NCBI RefSeq assembly: GCF_000814325.1
Contig: NZ_JPHF01000002.1
Span: 124,001-188,000, forward strand
From: Flavihumibacter sp. ZG627
GTDB lineage: Bacteria; Bacteroidota; Bacteroidia; Chitinophagales; Chitinophagaceae
Length of the DNA stretch: 64,000 nt
Direction of reading: 5' to 3'
How positions within the stretch are numbered: the first letter of the stretch is position 1; each line of letters opens with the position of its first letter. The translations under genes were made by a program, and so were the position numbers. Positions 24,637-34,008 of this stretch are shown piece after piece. A model generated the notes under the pieces. The model saw nothing but the letters and a program-made list of their open reading frames with translations, ran no database searches and had not been told where the DNA came from.

Positions 24637-26090
24637 TGATGGCAAAACAAGCATTGGAATACAGACTCCGGATGAACCGGCGCCGGTTTCTTTCCAGGTT
24701 AAGCCTGGGGATAGGAAGTGCTGCGCTTGGTTCTTTACTGATACCCGACCTTTTCAGTGGAAAGTCCAATGAAGAAGCCATACTGGAACAATTGCCACAT
24801 TTCGCCCCTAAAGCAAAAAGGATTATTTACCTCTTTCAGAATGGTGCGCCCTCACAACTTGAATTATTTGATTATAAACCTATGCTGAGAGAGAAATTCG
24901 GGCAGGATCTTCCTGAATCAATCCGCATGGGGCAAAGGCTCACCGGAATGACAGCTGAACAGACAAAATTCCCACTGGCTGGTTCACTTTTCAATTTCGC
25001 CCAATACGGTGAATCAAAGGCATGGATAAGCGAACTGCTTCCCTATACAGCCGGTATTGCAGATGAACTATGTATCATTAAAAGTATGTACACGGAAGCC
25101 ATTAACCATGACCCGGCTCTTACTTTTTTCCAGACGGGTGCACAGGTGGGTAATCGTCCCAGTATGGGCTCATGGCTTAGTTATGGACTGGGTAGTGAAA
25201 ACAAAAACCTGCCTGCCTTCTGTGTATTATTATCAAAAGGAAAAGGAAATGGTCAGGGAGTATATTCAAAGCTATGGACCAATGGGTTCCTCGACTCTGT
25301 TCACCAGGGTGTCCAGTTCAGCAGTGGAGAAAACCCCGTACTCTACCTGAATGATCATGCCTCCGTGACCCGTGCCGACCGACGGCATATGCTCGACCAA
25401 CTGGAGGCATTGAACGAAGAAGGTCTCAGGGAATTCGGTGATCCAGAAATCAATGCTAAGATCCAGCAGTATGAGATGGCCTATCGCATGCAAACTGCAG
25501 TGCCTGAGGTCACCGACATAAGTAAGGAACCAGAATCTGTCATTAAGTTATACGGCCCCGAATGCCTCGTGCCAGGTACCTATGCCGCTAACTGCCTGCT
25601 TGCCCGGAAACTTTCTGAGAACGGGGTTCGTTTTGTTCAGCTTTATCATCAGGGATGGGATGGACATGGAAACCTGCCAGCAGAAATAAAGGGTCAGTGC
25701 GCTGATACCGACCAGCCTTCTGCAGCTCTCATAAAAGACCTTAAACAAAGAGGAATGCTCGATGAAACCCTGGTCATCTGGGGTGGAGAATTTGGACGCA
25801 CCAATTATTGCCAGGGACCACTTACAAAAGATAACTATGGCCGCGATCATCACCCTCGCTGTTTTACCATCTGGATGGCTGGTGGAGGAATTAAACCCGG
25901 AGTGTATGGAGAAACAGATGATTTTGGATATAATATCACCAGCAATCCCGTACATGTGCATGATTTCCACGCCACCGTTTTACATCTTATGGGAATGGAT
26001 CACGAACAACTGACTTTTAAACACCTTGGTCGCAGGTACAGGCTTACAGATGTGGCCGGTAAAATTGTAAACGACATTATTAAAGCCTGA
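24636..26090 (+). CDS. DUF1501 protein with twin-arginine signal
   Basis: The 484-residue protein carries a Tat-type signal (MNRRRFLSRLSLGIGSAALG, starting at residue 13) and a DUF1501 domain related in fold to sulfatases/alkaline phosphatases: YLFQNGAPSQLELFDYKP near the start, HQGWDGHGNL in the middle and VIWGGEFGRTNYCQG, GRDHHPRCFTIWMAGGG toward the end. DUF1501 genes almost always travel with DUF1549/DUF1553 genes, as here. The Tat signal implies folding, perhaps with a metal, before export. The gene shares TGATG junctions with both neighbours, so all three are translationally coupled. An internal ATG at 24672 is an alternative start. Confidence 0.9.
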   Translation: MMAKQALEYRLRMNRRRFLSRLSLGIGSAALGSLLIPDLFSGKSNEEAILEQLPHFAPKAKRIIYLFQNGAPSQLELFDYKPMLREKFGQDLPESIRMGQRLTGMTAEQTKFPLAGSLFNFAQYGESKAWISELLPYTAGIADELCIIKSMYTEAINHDPALTFFQTGAQVGNRPSMGSWLSYGLGSENKNLPAFCVLLSKGKGNGQGVYSKLWTNGFLDSVHQGVQFSSGENPVLYLNDHASVTRADRRHMLDQLEALNEEGLREFGDPEINAKIQQYEMAYRMQTAVPEVTDISKEPESVIKLYGPECLVPGTYAANCLLARKLSENGVRFVQLYHQGWDGHGNLPAEIKGQCADTDQPSAALIKDLKQRGMLDETLVIWGGEFGRTNYCQGPLTKDNYGRDHHPRCFTIWMAGGGIKPGVYGETDDFGYNITSNPVHVHDFHATVLHLMGMDHEQLTFKHLGRRYRLTDVAGKIVNDIIKA

Positions 26091-28237
26091 TGCGATACTG
26101 GAAAAATATAATTTACAATATCGTTTTTGCAGGCAACTGTTTGTTGTTCTTTCTGCTATTGGTGGAAGATCGCCTGGTTATGCCATTGTGGTTGCAGGTT
26201 GTGGGCAGAATGCATCCCCTTGTTCTCCATTTTCCGGTTGTTTTGCTGCTAATGGTAGTTGTTTGGGAGATCGCTTACAGAAAACGTTTCCAGCTTTCCG
26301 AAACAGAGGATGAAACAGGCAGTACCTTATTATTGCTTGCAGCTGCCTTTACAAATCTTGCTGCATTGATGGGACTAATGCTGTCACTGGAACCCGGTTA
26401 TGAGGGCGATGCAATTCTCTGGCATAAATGGGGTGGATTCTTTCTCTCCATTCTTTCCCTGCTTTGGTATGCTGTAAAACATCCTGTCCGCCGATCGCGC
26501 AGCTTATTTGTAGTAATGTGTTCCCTTACTATCGGAGCTTTGATCCTCACTGCCCATCAGGGTGCTACAATTACCCACGGCGAAGATTTCCTCCTGGCGC
26601 CCATCAGTACAAAAGAAGAAGAGATCACCGTTTCTCTTCAGGAGGCAATGGTATATGATCATGTTATAGAACCCATCCTTGAAAAGAAATGTATTAGCTG
26701 CCACAACACCTCCAAAGCAAAAGGTGAATTGATAATGGAAACCAGGTCTGCCCTTTTCAGGGGCGGGAAGAATGGTATTCTCTGGGATACAACTGCAAAA
26801 AAATTCGGTTTGATGATGCAGCGCCTCCATTTACCCCTCGAAGAAAAAAAACATATGCCTCCCAAGGGCAAGCCCCAGTTAACGCCGGAAGAATTGAGTA
26901 TTCTGTATCATTGGATAAAAGCCGGTGCAGATACAACCGGCAGATTGATTGCGTTGCATCCATCCGATAGTTTATACATACTGGCATCCTCATCATTCTC
27001 TGAAGGAGGTGATGAACTATTTACCTTTGAGCCCGCTTCCCCCGATTTGATCAATGACCTCAATGATCATTACCGCGTTATTAGTCCCATCGCCAAAGGA
27101 TCACCTGCTCTGCAAATAGATTTCTATACTTCGGCAAATTATCAGCCTGACCAACTGGAGGAATTAAAACAGATCCAGGACAAAGTCGTTTCTCTCAACC
27201 TGAGTAAAATGCCCGTCACCGACCCAGACCTTCAATTTATTGCATCCTTCAATTCGTTACGTAACCTGAATATTTCATTTACAGGGGTAACGGATAGCGG
27301 TATGGCAGCGCTTAATGGACTAACCTCCCTGCGCCATCTTTCTCTTGCCGGCACTAAAGTTTCCGGTGAAGGAATCAGGAAATTATCGGGATTAAGCTCG
27401 TTGCAGAAAATCTATACCTGGGGAACGAAACTTAGCCCTGATGATCTGATCGCCCTCCGGAAACAAATGCCGGGAGTGAAATTCGAAACAGGTTTTGAAG
27501 GGGATACTATCCTCATGCCGCTGAATCCTCCCATTATAGAAAACCAGGAATCAATTATTGTAGATGCAGTTCCGCTAAAACTGAAACATTTTATGAAAGG
27601 GGCCGAGATCCGGTATACGCTTGATGGCTCGGAACCCGATAGTATTCTGTCACCAGTTTATAAGCCTGGCATCTTATTACAGAATACTCTTGTGGTTAAG
27701 ACCCGTGCCTACAAAAAGGGCTGGGCTACAAGCGCCACCAACCTCAGATATTTTTACCATTCCAGGATTACCCCTGATGCCACAGTACTTATTAACCGGC
27801 CAGATAGTTTATATAGGGGCAATGGGGTGAAAACACTTTTTGACGAAGTGAAAGGTGATATGAATTTCCGTTCGGGCAAATGGCTGGGCTTCAAATCAAA
27901 ACCCCTTGAACTTCGGTTAAGTTTTAAAAATCCAACCCTTGTCAGTTCCTTCACGGTGAGCACACTGGTTGATACCCGCAGTTATATCATGCCACCTGCT
28001 TCAGTAGAACTCTGGGGCGGAAATAAGGAAAATGACCTTAAAAGACTGGGTATTATAAAACCTCCTCAACCCCAAACCGATTCTGCAGCAGGTAATGTGG
28101 GATACATTTTTCGTTTTGAACCAATGTTGCTGAAATATATGAAACTGATTGCAAGGCCTGTTCCCCGATTACCCTCCTGGCATAAAGGAAAGGGGGAAAG
28201 AAGCTGGGTATTTGCTGATGAGATCTTTATTGAATAA
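26090..28237 (+). CDS. Membrane protein with cytochrome c, LRR-like and hexosaminidase-C-type domains
   Basis: The 715-residue protein is a mosaic. Residues about 10-165 are hydrophobic helices of a DUF2231-like domain with the motif MHPLVLHFPVVLLL. A planctomycete-type cytochrome c domain follows with CISCH at 201-205 and KKHMPPKGKPQLTPEE. About 365-450 are leucine-rich-repeat-like units (LRNLNISFTGVTDSG, LRHLSLAGTKVSGEG). About 485-555 fit an FN3-associated or hexosaminidase C-terminal domain (EIRYTLDGSEPDS). The C-terminal 150 residues look like a discoidin/F5-F8-type carbohydrate-binding fold. The set suggests an electron-transfer component tied to a carbohydrate-binding surface. It is the last gene of the coupled operon. 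Confidence 0.85.
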   Translation: MRYWKNIIYNIVFAGNCLLFFLLLVEDRLVMPLWLQVVGRMHPLVLHFPVVLLLMVVVWEIAYRKRFQLSETEDETGSTLLLLAAAFTNLAALMGLMLSLEPGYEGDAILWHKWGGFFLSILSLLWYAVKHPVRRSRSLFVVMCSLTIGALILTAHQGATITHGEDFLLAPISTKEEEITVSLQEAMVYDHVIEPILEKKCISCHNTSKAKGELIMETRSALFRGGKNGILWDTTAKKFGLMMQRLHLPLEEKKHMPPKGKPQLTPEELSILYHWIKAGADTTGRLIALHPSDSLYILASSSFSEGGDELFTFEPASPDLINDLNDHYRVISPIAKGSPALQIDFYTSANYQPDQLEELKQIQDKVVSLNLSKMPVTDPDLQFIASFNSLRNLNISFTGVTDSGMAALNGLTSLRHLSLAGTKVSGEGIRKLSGLSSLQKIYTWGTKLSPDDLIALRKQMPGVKFETGFEGDTILMPLNPPIIENQESIIVDAVPLKLKHFMKGAEIRYTLDGSEPDSILSPVYKPGILLQNTLVVKTRAYKKGWATSATNLRYFYHSRITPDATVLINRPDSLYRGNGVKTLFDEVKGDMNFRSGKWLGFKSKPLELRLSFKNPTLVSSFTVSTLVDTRSYIMPPASVELWGGNKENDLKRLGIIKPPQPQTDSAAGNVGYIFRFEPMLLKYMKLIARPVPRLPSWHKGKGERSWVFADEIFIE

Positions 28238-28247
28238 GCTCCTGAAA

Positions 28248-28276
28248 CAAAAAAACCGGGAGAAATTCTCCCGGTT
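28248..28276 (-). terminator. Rho-independent terminator, minus strand
   Basis: An 11-base inverted repeat (AACCGGGAGAA / TTCTCCCGGTT) is followed on the minus strand by an uninterrupted T tract. It ends transcription coming from the LuxE-like gene; on the plus strand no T tract follows. Confidence 0.75.
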
Positions 28277-28386
28277 CGGTGGTTGGTAAGCATAATGCAG
28301 TAAGATCTGGTCAATCAGATGGTCACAAAACCTCTGTACCATAGACTACCTCTGTAATTATAATGCTGCTTAGCGACAAACTTTTT

Positions 28387-29379
28387 TTATTGCACCAGTT
28401 GGCTGCAGCCACGGATATCTGAATTATCCATCCGCCCCAGCACTTCAAATCCCCCATTTGGATGGATTCTGCCCCTGTCGTCGGTGGCAAGAAAACTGCA
28501 GGAATCAATATTGGCCAGGTCAATAATATTAATGACCCCGCTTATTTTATCTCCGAAACCTGATAGAAGCTGGAGGGGGTCATCCTCCTCCCTTAAAAGG
28601 ATCTTCATCCAGGGGGGACAAAAAAACAGCCCGTCATCCCCTGCATATGCCTGCGACAGGAGTTCCGTCATCCCATATTCACTATGGATCGGGCAACCCG
28701 GAAATCCGGACTGAATCTGTTCATGTAGCTCCTGACGGGTCAATTCCTTCCTTCTGCCCTTCATCCCCCCCGTCTCCATGATGGTGGTATGCCTGAGATC
28801 CATAGGATATTCTGCAGCAAAGTCAAGCAAAGCAAAACTTACCCCGAATAAGAGGGTTTTTTGGGATGCCCTTTCCATTTGGTCAAGAGTTGAATGCAAT
28901 GAACCATGATCATAAAGATAAAATCCTGATGACTTGTGACCAGAGAGTTTGATCAGGTGGTCTACCATATACACCAGGCTTGAATGCTGCCTTTCCAGGT
29001 AGGAGGGAAGCAAACCAAGGATACACCAGTCTGTCACTTCACCATAAAATTGCCTGAAACAGCGGTTAAAACTTTCTTCATAAAGCTCCAATCCCTTTAT
29101 ATAATGCCGGCTGTTTACAGATCCGGTGGTACCGCTGCTTTCAAACCAGGTGACCGGCTTAAAATTACCAGTCCTGATTTCATGCGTTTTAAAAAAACTG
29201 ATTGGCAGAAAGGGGATATCCGCAATGCTTTGAACCTTCCCGGGATATCGCCCCAACTGATCACAGAACAACCTGTAAAGCGGGTTGTTATGGTATTGAT
29301 ACTGGAATACCTCTAATGCAAGCGATTCAATACCAATCGACTCTACGTTGAAAATTTTATGAATCAATTCGCTTCGCAT
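28387..29379 (-). CDS. LuxE/PaaK-type acyl-protein synthetase-like protein
   Basis: The 330-residue protein matches the LuxE acyl-protein synthetase domain of the adenylate-forming superfamily. It has FESSGTTGSVNSRHYIK (about 80-96, the nucleotide loop), METGGMKGRRKELTRQELH, SEYGMTELLSQAY, and a C-terminal GRMDNSDIRGCSQL. LuxE activates a fatty acid as acyl-AMP and moves it to a cysteine near its C-terminus; the Cys near the end here (about residue 325) is in the matching position. No LuxC reductase, LuxD or luciferase is nearby, so the acyl acceptor is unknown and light production is not implied. The gene is single, divergent from a small lipoprotein gene. Confidence 0.8.
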   Translation of the reverse strand: MRSELIHKIFNVESIGIESLALEVFQYQYHNNPLYRLFCDQLGRYPGKVQSIADIPFLPISFFKTHEIRTGNFKPVTWFESSGTTGSVNSRHYIKGLELYEESFNRCFRQFYGEVTDWCILGLLPSYLERQHSSLVYMVDHLIKLSGHKSSGFYLYDHGSLHSTLDQMERASQKTLLFGVSFALLDFAAEYPMDLRHTTIMETGGMKGRRKELTRQELHEQIQSGFPGCPIHSEYGMTELLSQAYAGDDGLFFCPPWMKILLREEDDPLQLLSGFGDKISGVINIIDLANIDSCSFLATDDRGRIHPNGGFEVLGRMDNSDIRGCSQLVQ

Positions 29380-29431
29380 GTTAGGTTAATCAGCTTGTTG
29401 TTGATAAATTCGTTCACAAGATAGCTCGTAT

Positions 29432-29902
29432 ATGATAAGGAAACTGGCACCTATAGTCGCGATCCTGGTAACGCTGATCGCCTGCAGCAAAGATAAATTC
29501 CAAACAGAACCATCCCTGGAAGTTAAAAGCCATTCAGAGGTGGTTGCAGTACAGAGCAGCTTTACTGTAAGCCTTGAGTTTACAGATAAAGAAGGTGACC
29601 TTTCCGGTGCCGGTGATTCTACTTTATGGTATAAAGCTGAACTGCTAAATACCAGGAGGCTCTCCCAGGGCGTTCCCCGTGAATATTTCGACGGCTATGC
29701 ACCCCTCCCTGAGTTCCCCGATAAAAGCTCGGGAGAGATACAGTTCAGGCTTGAATACCGTGATTTCTACAAAGAAATTGATGAACGCAGGGAAGGCTTT
29801 GATAAAAACGATACCATCCGCATTCGTTTCGCAGTTAAGGACAGGGCCGGAAACCTCAGCGATACTGCAATTACGGGTAATATAGTACTGCTGGGACAGT
29901 AG
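29432..29902 (+). CDS. Small lipoprotein, 156 residues, unknown function
   Basis: The protein has a lipoprotein signal with a lipobox at LIAC (Cys18) and then a beta-rich domain with LEFTDKEGDLSGAGDSTLWYKAELL and IRIRFAVKDRAGNLSDTAITGNIVLL, which looks like a cadherin/Ig-like calcium-type strand pattern (DKEGDLS, DRAGNLSD). I cannot name a family with confidence. Its TAG stop codon forms the TA of the -7 element of the following UbiA-like gene, so the two units abut. Confidence 0.7.
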   Translation: MIRKLAPIVAILVTLIACSKDKFQTEPSLEVKSHSEVVAVQSSFTVSLEFTDKEGDLSGAGDSTLWYKAELLNTRRLSQGVPREYFDGYAPLPEFPDKSSGEIQFRLEYRDFYKEIDERREGFDKNDTIRIRFAVKDRAGNLSDTAITGNIVLLGQ

Positions 29903-29907
29903 ATTTG
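29900..29907 (+). promoter_or_regulatory. -7 promoter element of the UbiA-like gene
   Basis: TAGATTTG matches TAnnTTTG. Its first three bases are the stop codon of the preceding gene and only four bases separate it from the next ATG, giving a leaderless transcript if used. Confidence 0.5.
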
Positions 29908-29911
29908 CAGC

Positions 29912-30745
29912 ATGAAAAAGCTGGTAGATTTCCTGCTTTTCGGAGCTATATTCATTGCTGTTTGCGCAGTTGCACTCTGTATGGAAACCAACTGGCTACT
30001 CGGCATCCCCCTCAACCATTGGTCTTTTTACCTCCTGGTTTTCGGAGCTACACTTGTTCAATACAATCTTCATTATTTTTTCAAGCAACCAACAGGTTTC
30101 ACCTCCGCCCGTGATGAGTGGAGCATCAGGAACAGGACCACCCAGAAAGCATTATTGGTTACCGGAGCCATATGCATCGTAACCAGCTTATGGTGGTTGC
30201 AAACCCGGCATTTTGGCGTATTGATTGTTCTGGCGCTCATTGCATCTCTGTATTCTCTTCCCTTATTACCATTTGGAAAAAGAAGACTTAAAGAGTATGG
30301 CTACCTCAAAATATTTCTCCTTACGCTGGAGTGGACCTTAGTAACTGTATGGTTTCCGGTTGACCAGTTGGCACAGGATCCTACCAGTTACTGGCTGGTA
30401 TTCAGCCGACGATTTATTTTTATGTTTATCCTCTGTTTACTTTTTGATATCCGTGATATGAATTCCGACCGGGCTGCTAATATTAAAACATTGCCTGTTC
30501 AACTCGGACTTCGCCGGACCTACCTGCTCGCTAATATTTCCCTGCTGGCCTTTGTGCTGCTTTCAGCCTGGCAATTGATCCGACAGGGTGAATTTGTGTT
30601 TTTTCATGCTATGCTGCTATCGGCAGCCTGTACATGGGTTATGATTACACAAACCAAAAAATTAAACAACGACTATGTTTATTTGGCGGGTGTGGATGGA
30701 ATGATGCTATTACAGGCAATACTTGTGGGAATCGGAACCATCTAG
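29912..30745 (+). CDS. UbiA-like prenyltransferase-family membrane protein
   Basis: The 277-residue protein has about eight hydrophobic helices. Its second aspartate-rich motif is clear (DIRDMNSDRAANIKTLPVQLG, about 182-202) and the preceding YSLPLLPFGKRRLKEYGYLKIF segment is typical of UbiA relatives. The first motif, normally NDxxDxxxD, is replaced by QYNLHYFFKQPTGFTSARDEW, which has no aspartate in the expected places. It may use another substrate or be inactive as a prenyltransferase. A small cysteine-free terminal part follows. There is no quinone or chlorophyll gene nearby. Confidence 0.7.
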   Translation: MKKLVDFLLFGAIFIAVCAVALCMETNWLLGIPLNHWSFYLLVFGATLVQYNLHYFFKQPTGFTSARDEWSIRNRTTQKALLVTGAICIVTSLWWLQTRHFGVLIVLALIASLYSLPLLPFGKRRLKEYGYLKIFLLTLEWTLVTVWFPVDQLAQDPTSYWLVFSRRFIFMFILCLLFDIRDMNSDRAANIKTLPVQLGLRRTYLLANISLLAFVLLSAWQLIRQGEFVFFHAMLLSAACTWVMITQTKKLNNDYVYLAGVDGMMLLQAILVGIGTI

Positions 30746-30749
30746 TCTT

Positions 30750-30757
30750 TATCTTTG
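30750..30757 (+). promoter_or_regulatory. -7 promoter element of the M42 peptidase gene
   Basis: TATCTTTG matches TAnnTTTG, 19 bases before the ATG at 30777. Confidence 0.45.
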
Positions 30758-30776
30758 GTCGCAAAATAGTTAGGAT

Positions 30777-31892
30777 ATGGCCAAAAGCAAAGCAGTTAAA
30801 AAATCTCCCAGCATACTAACCGAATCTTCACACCAATTTTTACGTGAGTACCTCAATACGCCTTCACCAGTTGGATTTGAAACGGGTGGGCAGAAGGTTT
30901 GGCTCAATTACATCAAACCATTTGTTGATACACATTTCGTGGATCCATATGGAACTGTTGTAGGCGTAATTAATCCGGATGCTCCTTTCAAAGTTGTGAT
31001 CGAAGCACATGCCGATGAAATCAGCTGGTTCGTCAATTATATAACCCCTGAAGGTTTGCTTTACCTGAAGCGAAATGGGGGAGTAGATCACCAGATTGCC
31101 CCATCTCAACGGGTTTTTATTCATGGTAAAAAGGGTGCTGTTAAAGCTGTGTTTGGATGGCCCGCTATTCATACCCGCCTTTCTAACAGTGACCAGAAAG
31201 AACCTGTAGCTAAAGTGGATAATCTTTTCCTGGATTGTGGCGCAAGATCAAAAAAAGAAGTGGAAGATCTTGGCATACACGTGGGTGCTGTGGTTACCTA
31301 CCAGGATGGATTTGATGAGCTGGCTAACGATTACTATATAGCAAGGGCTTTTGATAACCGCATTGGGGGATTCATGATTGCCGAAGTAGCAAGGTTGCTG
31401 AAAGAAAATAAAAAGAAACTGCCATTCGGATTATATGTTGTGAATGCCGTTCAGGAAGAGATCGGTTTGCGCGGAGCAGAAATGATAGCCCGCAGAATAA
31501 AACCGGATATCGCAATCATCACTGATGTAACCCATGATACATCAACGCCTATGATCAGTAAGATCATCGAAGGTGATGTGGTTTGCGGGAAAGGCCCTTC
31601 TCCAACTTATGGTCCGGCCGTACATAATAAACTGCTTGCACTCGTACAGGATGTTGCAGAAAAAGCGGCTATCCCCCTGCAGATGCGTACGGTGAGCAGG
31701 AGTACAGGAACAGATACCGATTCATTTGCCTATGCCAATGACGGTTGCCCCTCTGTTCTTATTTCCATTCCCTTACGTTATATGCATACCACCGTTGAAA
31801 TGTTGCATAAGAATGATATTGAACAGACCATCAGGCTTATGTATGAAACTTTATTGACCCTTAGTCCCAAGACCAATCTCCAATATCTATAA
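30777..31892 (+). CDS. M42-family metallo-aminopeptidase
   Basis: The 371-residue protein fits the M42 (glutamyl aminopeptidase/TET) family of di-metal peptidases, which trim N-terminal residues from short peptides as large cytosolic assemblies. It has the ligand motifs [36 protein letters not shown] (catalytic Glu pair), TDVTHDTST and the C-terminal RYMHTTVEM histidine. Length is normal. bioB follows after 11 bases, probably as one transcript, with no obvious functional link. Confidence 0.9.
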   Translation: MAKSKAVKKSPSILTESSHQFLREYLNTPSPVGFETGGQKVWLNYIKPFVDTHFVDPYGTVVGVINPDAPFKVVIEAHADEISWFVNYITPEGLLYLKRNGGVDHQIAPSQRVFIHGKKGAVKAVFGWPAIHTRLSNSDQKEPVAKVDNLFLDCGARSKKEVEDLGIHVGAVVTYQDGFDELANDYYIARAFDNRIGGFMIAEVARLLKENKKKLPFGLYVVNAVQEEIGLRGAEMIARRIKPDIAIITDVTHDTSTPMISKIIEGDVVCGKGPSPTYGPAVHNKLLALVQDVAEKAAIPLQMRTVSRSTGTDTDSFAYANDGCPSVLISIPLRYMHTTVEMLHKNDIEQTIRLMYETLLTLSPKTNLQYL

Positions 31893-31903
31893 ATCAGAAA
31901 CCG

Positions 31904-32872
31904 ATGATCAGAACTGACTGGACCAAAGAAGAAATCACCAGCATCTATAATACACCTTTGCTGGAACTTATTTATAAGGCGGCTACCCTTCACCGTGAAT
32001 ACCAGGATACCGCGGAAGTACAGGTATGCACTCTCTTATCTATTAAAACCGGCGGTTGTTCTGAGGATTGTTCCTACTGTCCGCAGGCTGCCCGCTACAA
32101 TACCGGCGTTGATGTTCAGGCCCTCATGAAAACGGAAGACGTATTGGATTATGCCCGGAAAGCCAGTGAAGCAGGTTCAACACGTTTTTGTATGGGAGCG
32201 GCATGGAGAGAGGTGCGCGATAACCGTGATTTCGACAGGGTGATCGAAATGGTTAAAGGCGTAAACCAACTGGGCATGGAAGTTTGTTGCACCATGGGTA
32301 TGTTAACCGAAGAGCAGGCAAAAAAATTACATGATGCGGGACTTTATGCATACAACCATAACCTGGATACGTCCGAAGAACATTATAGTGATATCATCAC
32401 AACACGCACTTATGATGATCGCCTTCGCACGCTGAGTAATGTTCGCAAAGCAGGCATCAGTGTATGCAGTGGCGGAATAATTGGTCTGGGCGAAACACAT
32501 GAAGACCGTATCGGAATGCTGCATACCCTTAGCACACTGCCTTCACATCCCGAATCGGTTCCTATCAATGCATTGGTTCCTGTAGCCGGTACACCTTTAC
32601 AGCATAATAAGAAAGTAGATATATGGGATATGGTTCGCATGATTGCAACTGCCCGTATCCTTATGCCCGCAACCATGGTCAGACTAAGCGCAGGACGCAA
32701 TGAGATGAGCATTGCCGAGCAGGCACTTTGCTTTATGGCAGGAGCCAATTCTATTTTCGCAGGTGATAAATTACTCACTACGCCAAACCCATCTTTCGAT
32801 GATGACAATTTGATGTTCCAATTGCTGGGACTAACAGCCAGGGAGGCATTTAAGGAAGAGATCGGCTGTTAG
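31904..32872 (+). CDS. bioB: Biotin synthase
   Basis: BioB is a radical-SAM enzyme that inserts sulfur into dethiobiotin. The 322-residue protein has the cluster motif [21 protein letters not shown] (radical-SAM CxxxCxxC, about 46-53), [31 protein letters not shown]-like [27 protein letters not shown] and the late RLSAGRNEM. No other biotin gene lies in the window. Its last 23 bases overlap the end of the convergent porQ gene. Confidence 0.95.
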   Translation: MIRTDWTKEEITSIYNTPLLELIYKAATLHREYQDTAEVQVCTLLSIKTGGCSEDCSYCPQAARYNTGVDVQALMKTEDVLDYARKASEAGSTRFCMGAAWREVRDNRDFDRVIEMVKGVNQLGMEVCCTMGMLTEEQAKKLHDAGLYAYNHNLDTSEEHYSDIITTRTYDDRLRTLSNVRKAGISVCSGGIIGLGETHEDRIGMLHTLSTLPSHPESVPINALVPVAGTPLQHNKKVDIWDMVRMIATARILMPATMVRLSAGRNEMSIAEQALCFMAGANSIFAGDKLLTTPNPSFDDDNLMFQLLGLTAREAFKEEIGC

Positions 32873-33848
32873 AGGCGAAGTTCAGTGCAACACAAAAAAC
32901 ATTCCAGGCCTGCTGGTTGCTGATATTGCTTCTGGCGTATCGAATGGCAATACGAGGTAATAATACTCCTATGCCCATGGAGAAACCTGTGAGTCCATTT
33001 GATCTATTCGCAATCCGCAGCTCCTGGCGTCGTAAATGGTTATAGGCGGCGGTGAGTTCTATTTTGTCCGCAATAAAAAATTGAGTGGCGAATATAAAAT
33101 GCTGGAATACCTGGTCAACAGTTCCATTACTGTCGGCCTTGAATAAAATAAGGCGGTGCAACTCACGTGCCGTTAGTGAAAACTGCAGGGGCGCTTTGGC
33201 AAGTCGCCTGGTAAATCCCAATTGCAGGTCAAAAGGAAGATTATCCTTGCCTTCACCGGTATAGGATCGTAATTGAATACCCATATTTTTCATAACCAGT
33301 CCAAACTGTAACTGGCGGCTGCTATCAAAATAATTCACACCTATATCCATTGCTATAGCAGAAGAGCGATACTGTCCATAATTAGATCCTATATACTTGA
33401 TACCGGCCCCATAAAACCATCGGCTGGCATATTGCCTGGAACCATAAACTGTTGCAACAAAATCCCTGGCCCTGAAACTTCCCGTTTCATTGCCTCCTGC
33501 ATCAGTGGATACAAGATCACCATAACTAAAGTACTGAATACCCCCACCAATATTTGTGGCCAGTTTTTCCTGATGAAAACCACCTGTCAGAACAAGGTTA
33601 CGTATGCCGGGGCCAATACTGGAGAAATTGGCCGAAAGTTGCTGGTGCATCCCTGTTCTCAGCAAAGCCGGGTTCTGCAAACCAGTGGAAATTTCATTAC
33701 TGATCACACTAACCTGCTCTCCGCCAAGGGCCGTGTTTAATGCACCCGCCGGAATGCGGAGAAAATTATAAACAGCATCACCCCCGGCCGACTGGGCCTG
33801 CAGATATATGGAAATAATCAGAAGGGTTATTATTAGCCCTGGCCTCAT
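32850..33848 (-). CDS. porQ: Type IX secretion system protein PorQ
   Basis: The 332-residue protein has a signal peptide (to LQAQ, about residue 19) and the PorQ/PorV-type barrel beginning [27 protein letters not shown], followed by repeated strands ([35 protein letters not shown]). PorQ belongs to the outer-membrane part of the type IX machinery that exports proteins with C-terminal sorting tails; one such cargo gene lies at 54-57 kb. It is transcribed away from the lon terminator and overlaps bioB at its 3' end. Confidence 0.88.
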   Translation of the reverse strand: MRPGLIITLLIISIYLQAQSAGGDAVYNFLRIPAGALNTALGGEQVSVISNEISTGLQNPALLRTGMHQQLSANFSSIGPGIRNLVLTGGFHQEKLATNIGGGIQYFSYGDLVSTDAGGNETGSFRARDFVATVYGSRQYASRWFYGAGIKYIGSNYGQYRSSAIAMDIGVNYFDSSRQLQFGLVMKNMGIQLRSYTGEGKDNLPFDLQLGFTRRLAKAPLQFSLTARELHRLILFKADSNGTVDQVFQHFIFATQFFIADKIELTAAYNHLRRQELRIANRSNGLTGFSMGIGVLLPRIAIRYARSNISNQQAWNVFCVALNFASNSRSLP

Positions 33849-33879
33849 AAGGTTCGCCGTTTGAAGCGGAAAAGTAAAG

Positions 33880-33905
33880 AAAAATCCCCCATTGAGATGG
33901 GGGAT
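33880..33905 (-). terminator. Rho-independent terminator of lon
   Basis: A perfect 9-bp stem (ATCCCCCAT / ATGGGGGAT) with a four-base loop precedes a T tract on the minus strand, about 100 bases after the lon stop and just before the porQ start. Confidence 0.75.
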
Positions 33906-34008
33906 CTATTAACCCTTAAAACAACCAACATGAAAAAATTCAATTCATATTTTATTACAAAATAATTGTTGGTTTGTTTAAAATATTTAATGTTAAAACC
34001 TAACATTT

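Noticed and set aside
33930-33965. 11-codon frame (MKKFNSYFITK) in the gap between porQ and lon
   Set aside because: It resembles the start of a receptor gene but stops at once; too short and with no continuation in other frames to support a gene or pseudogene.
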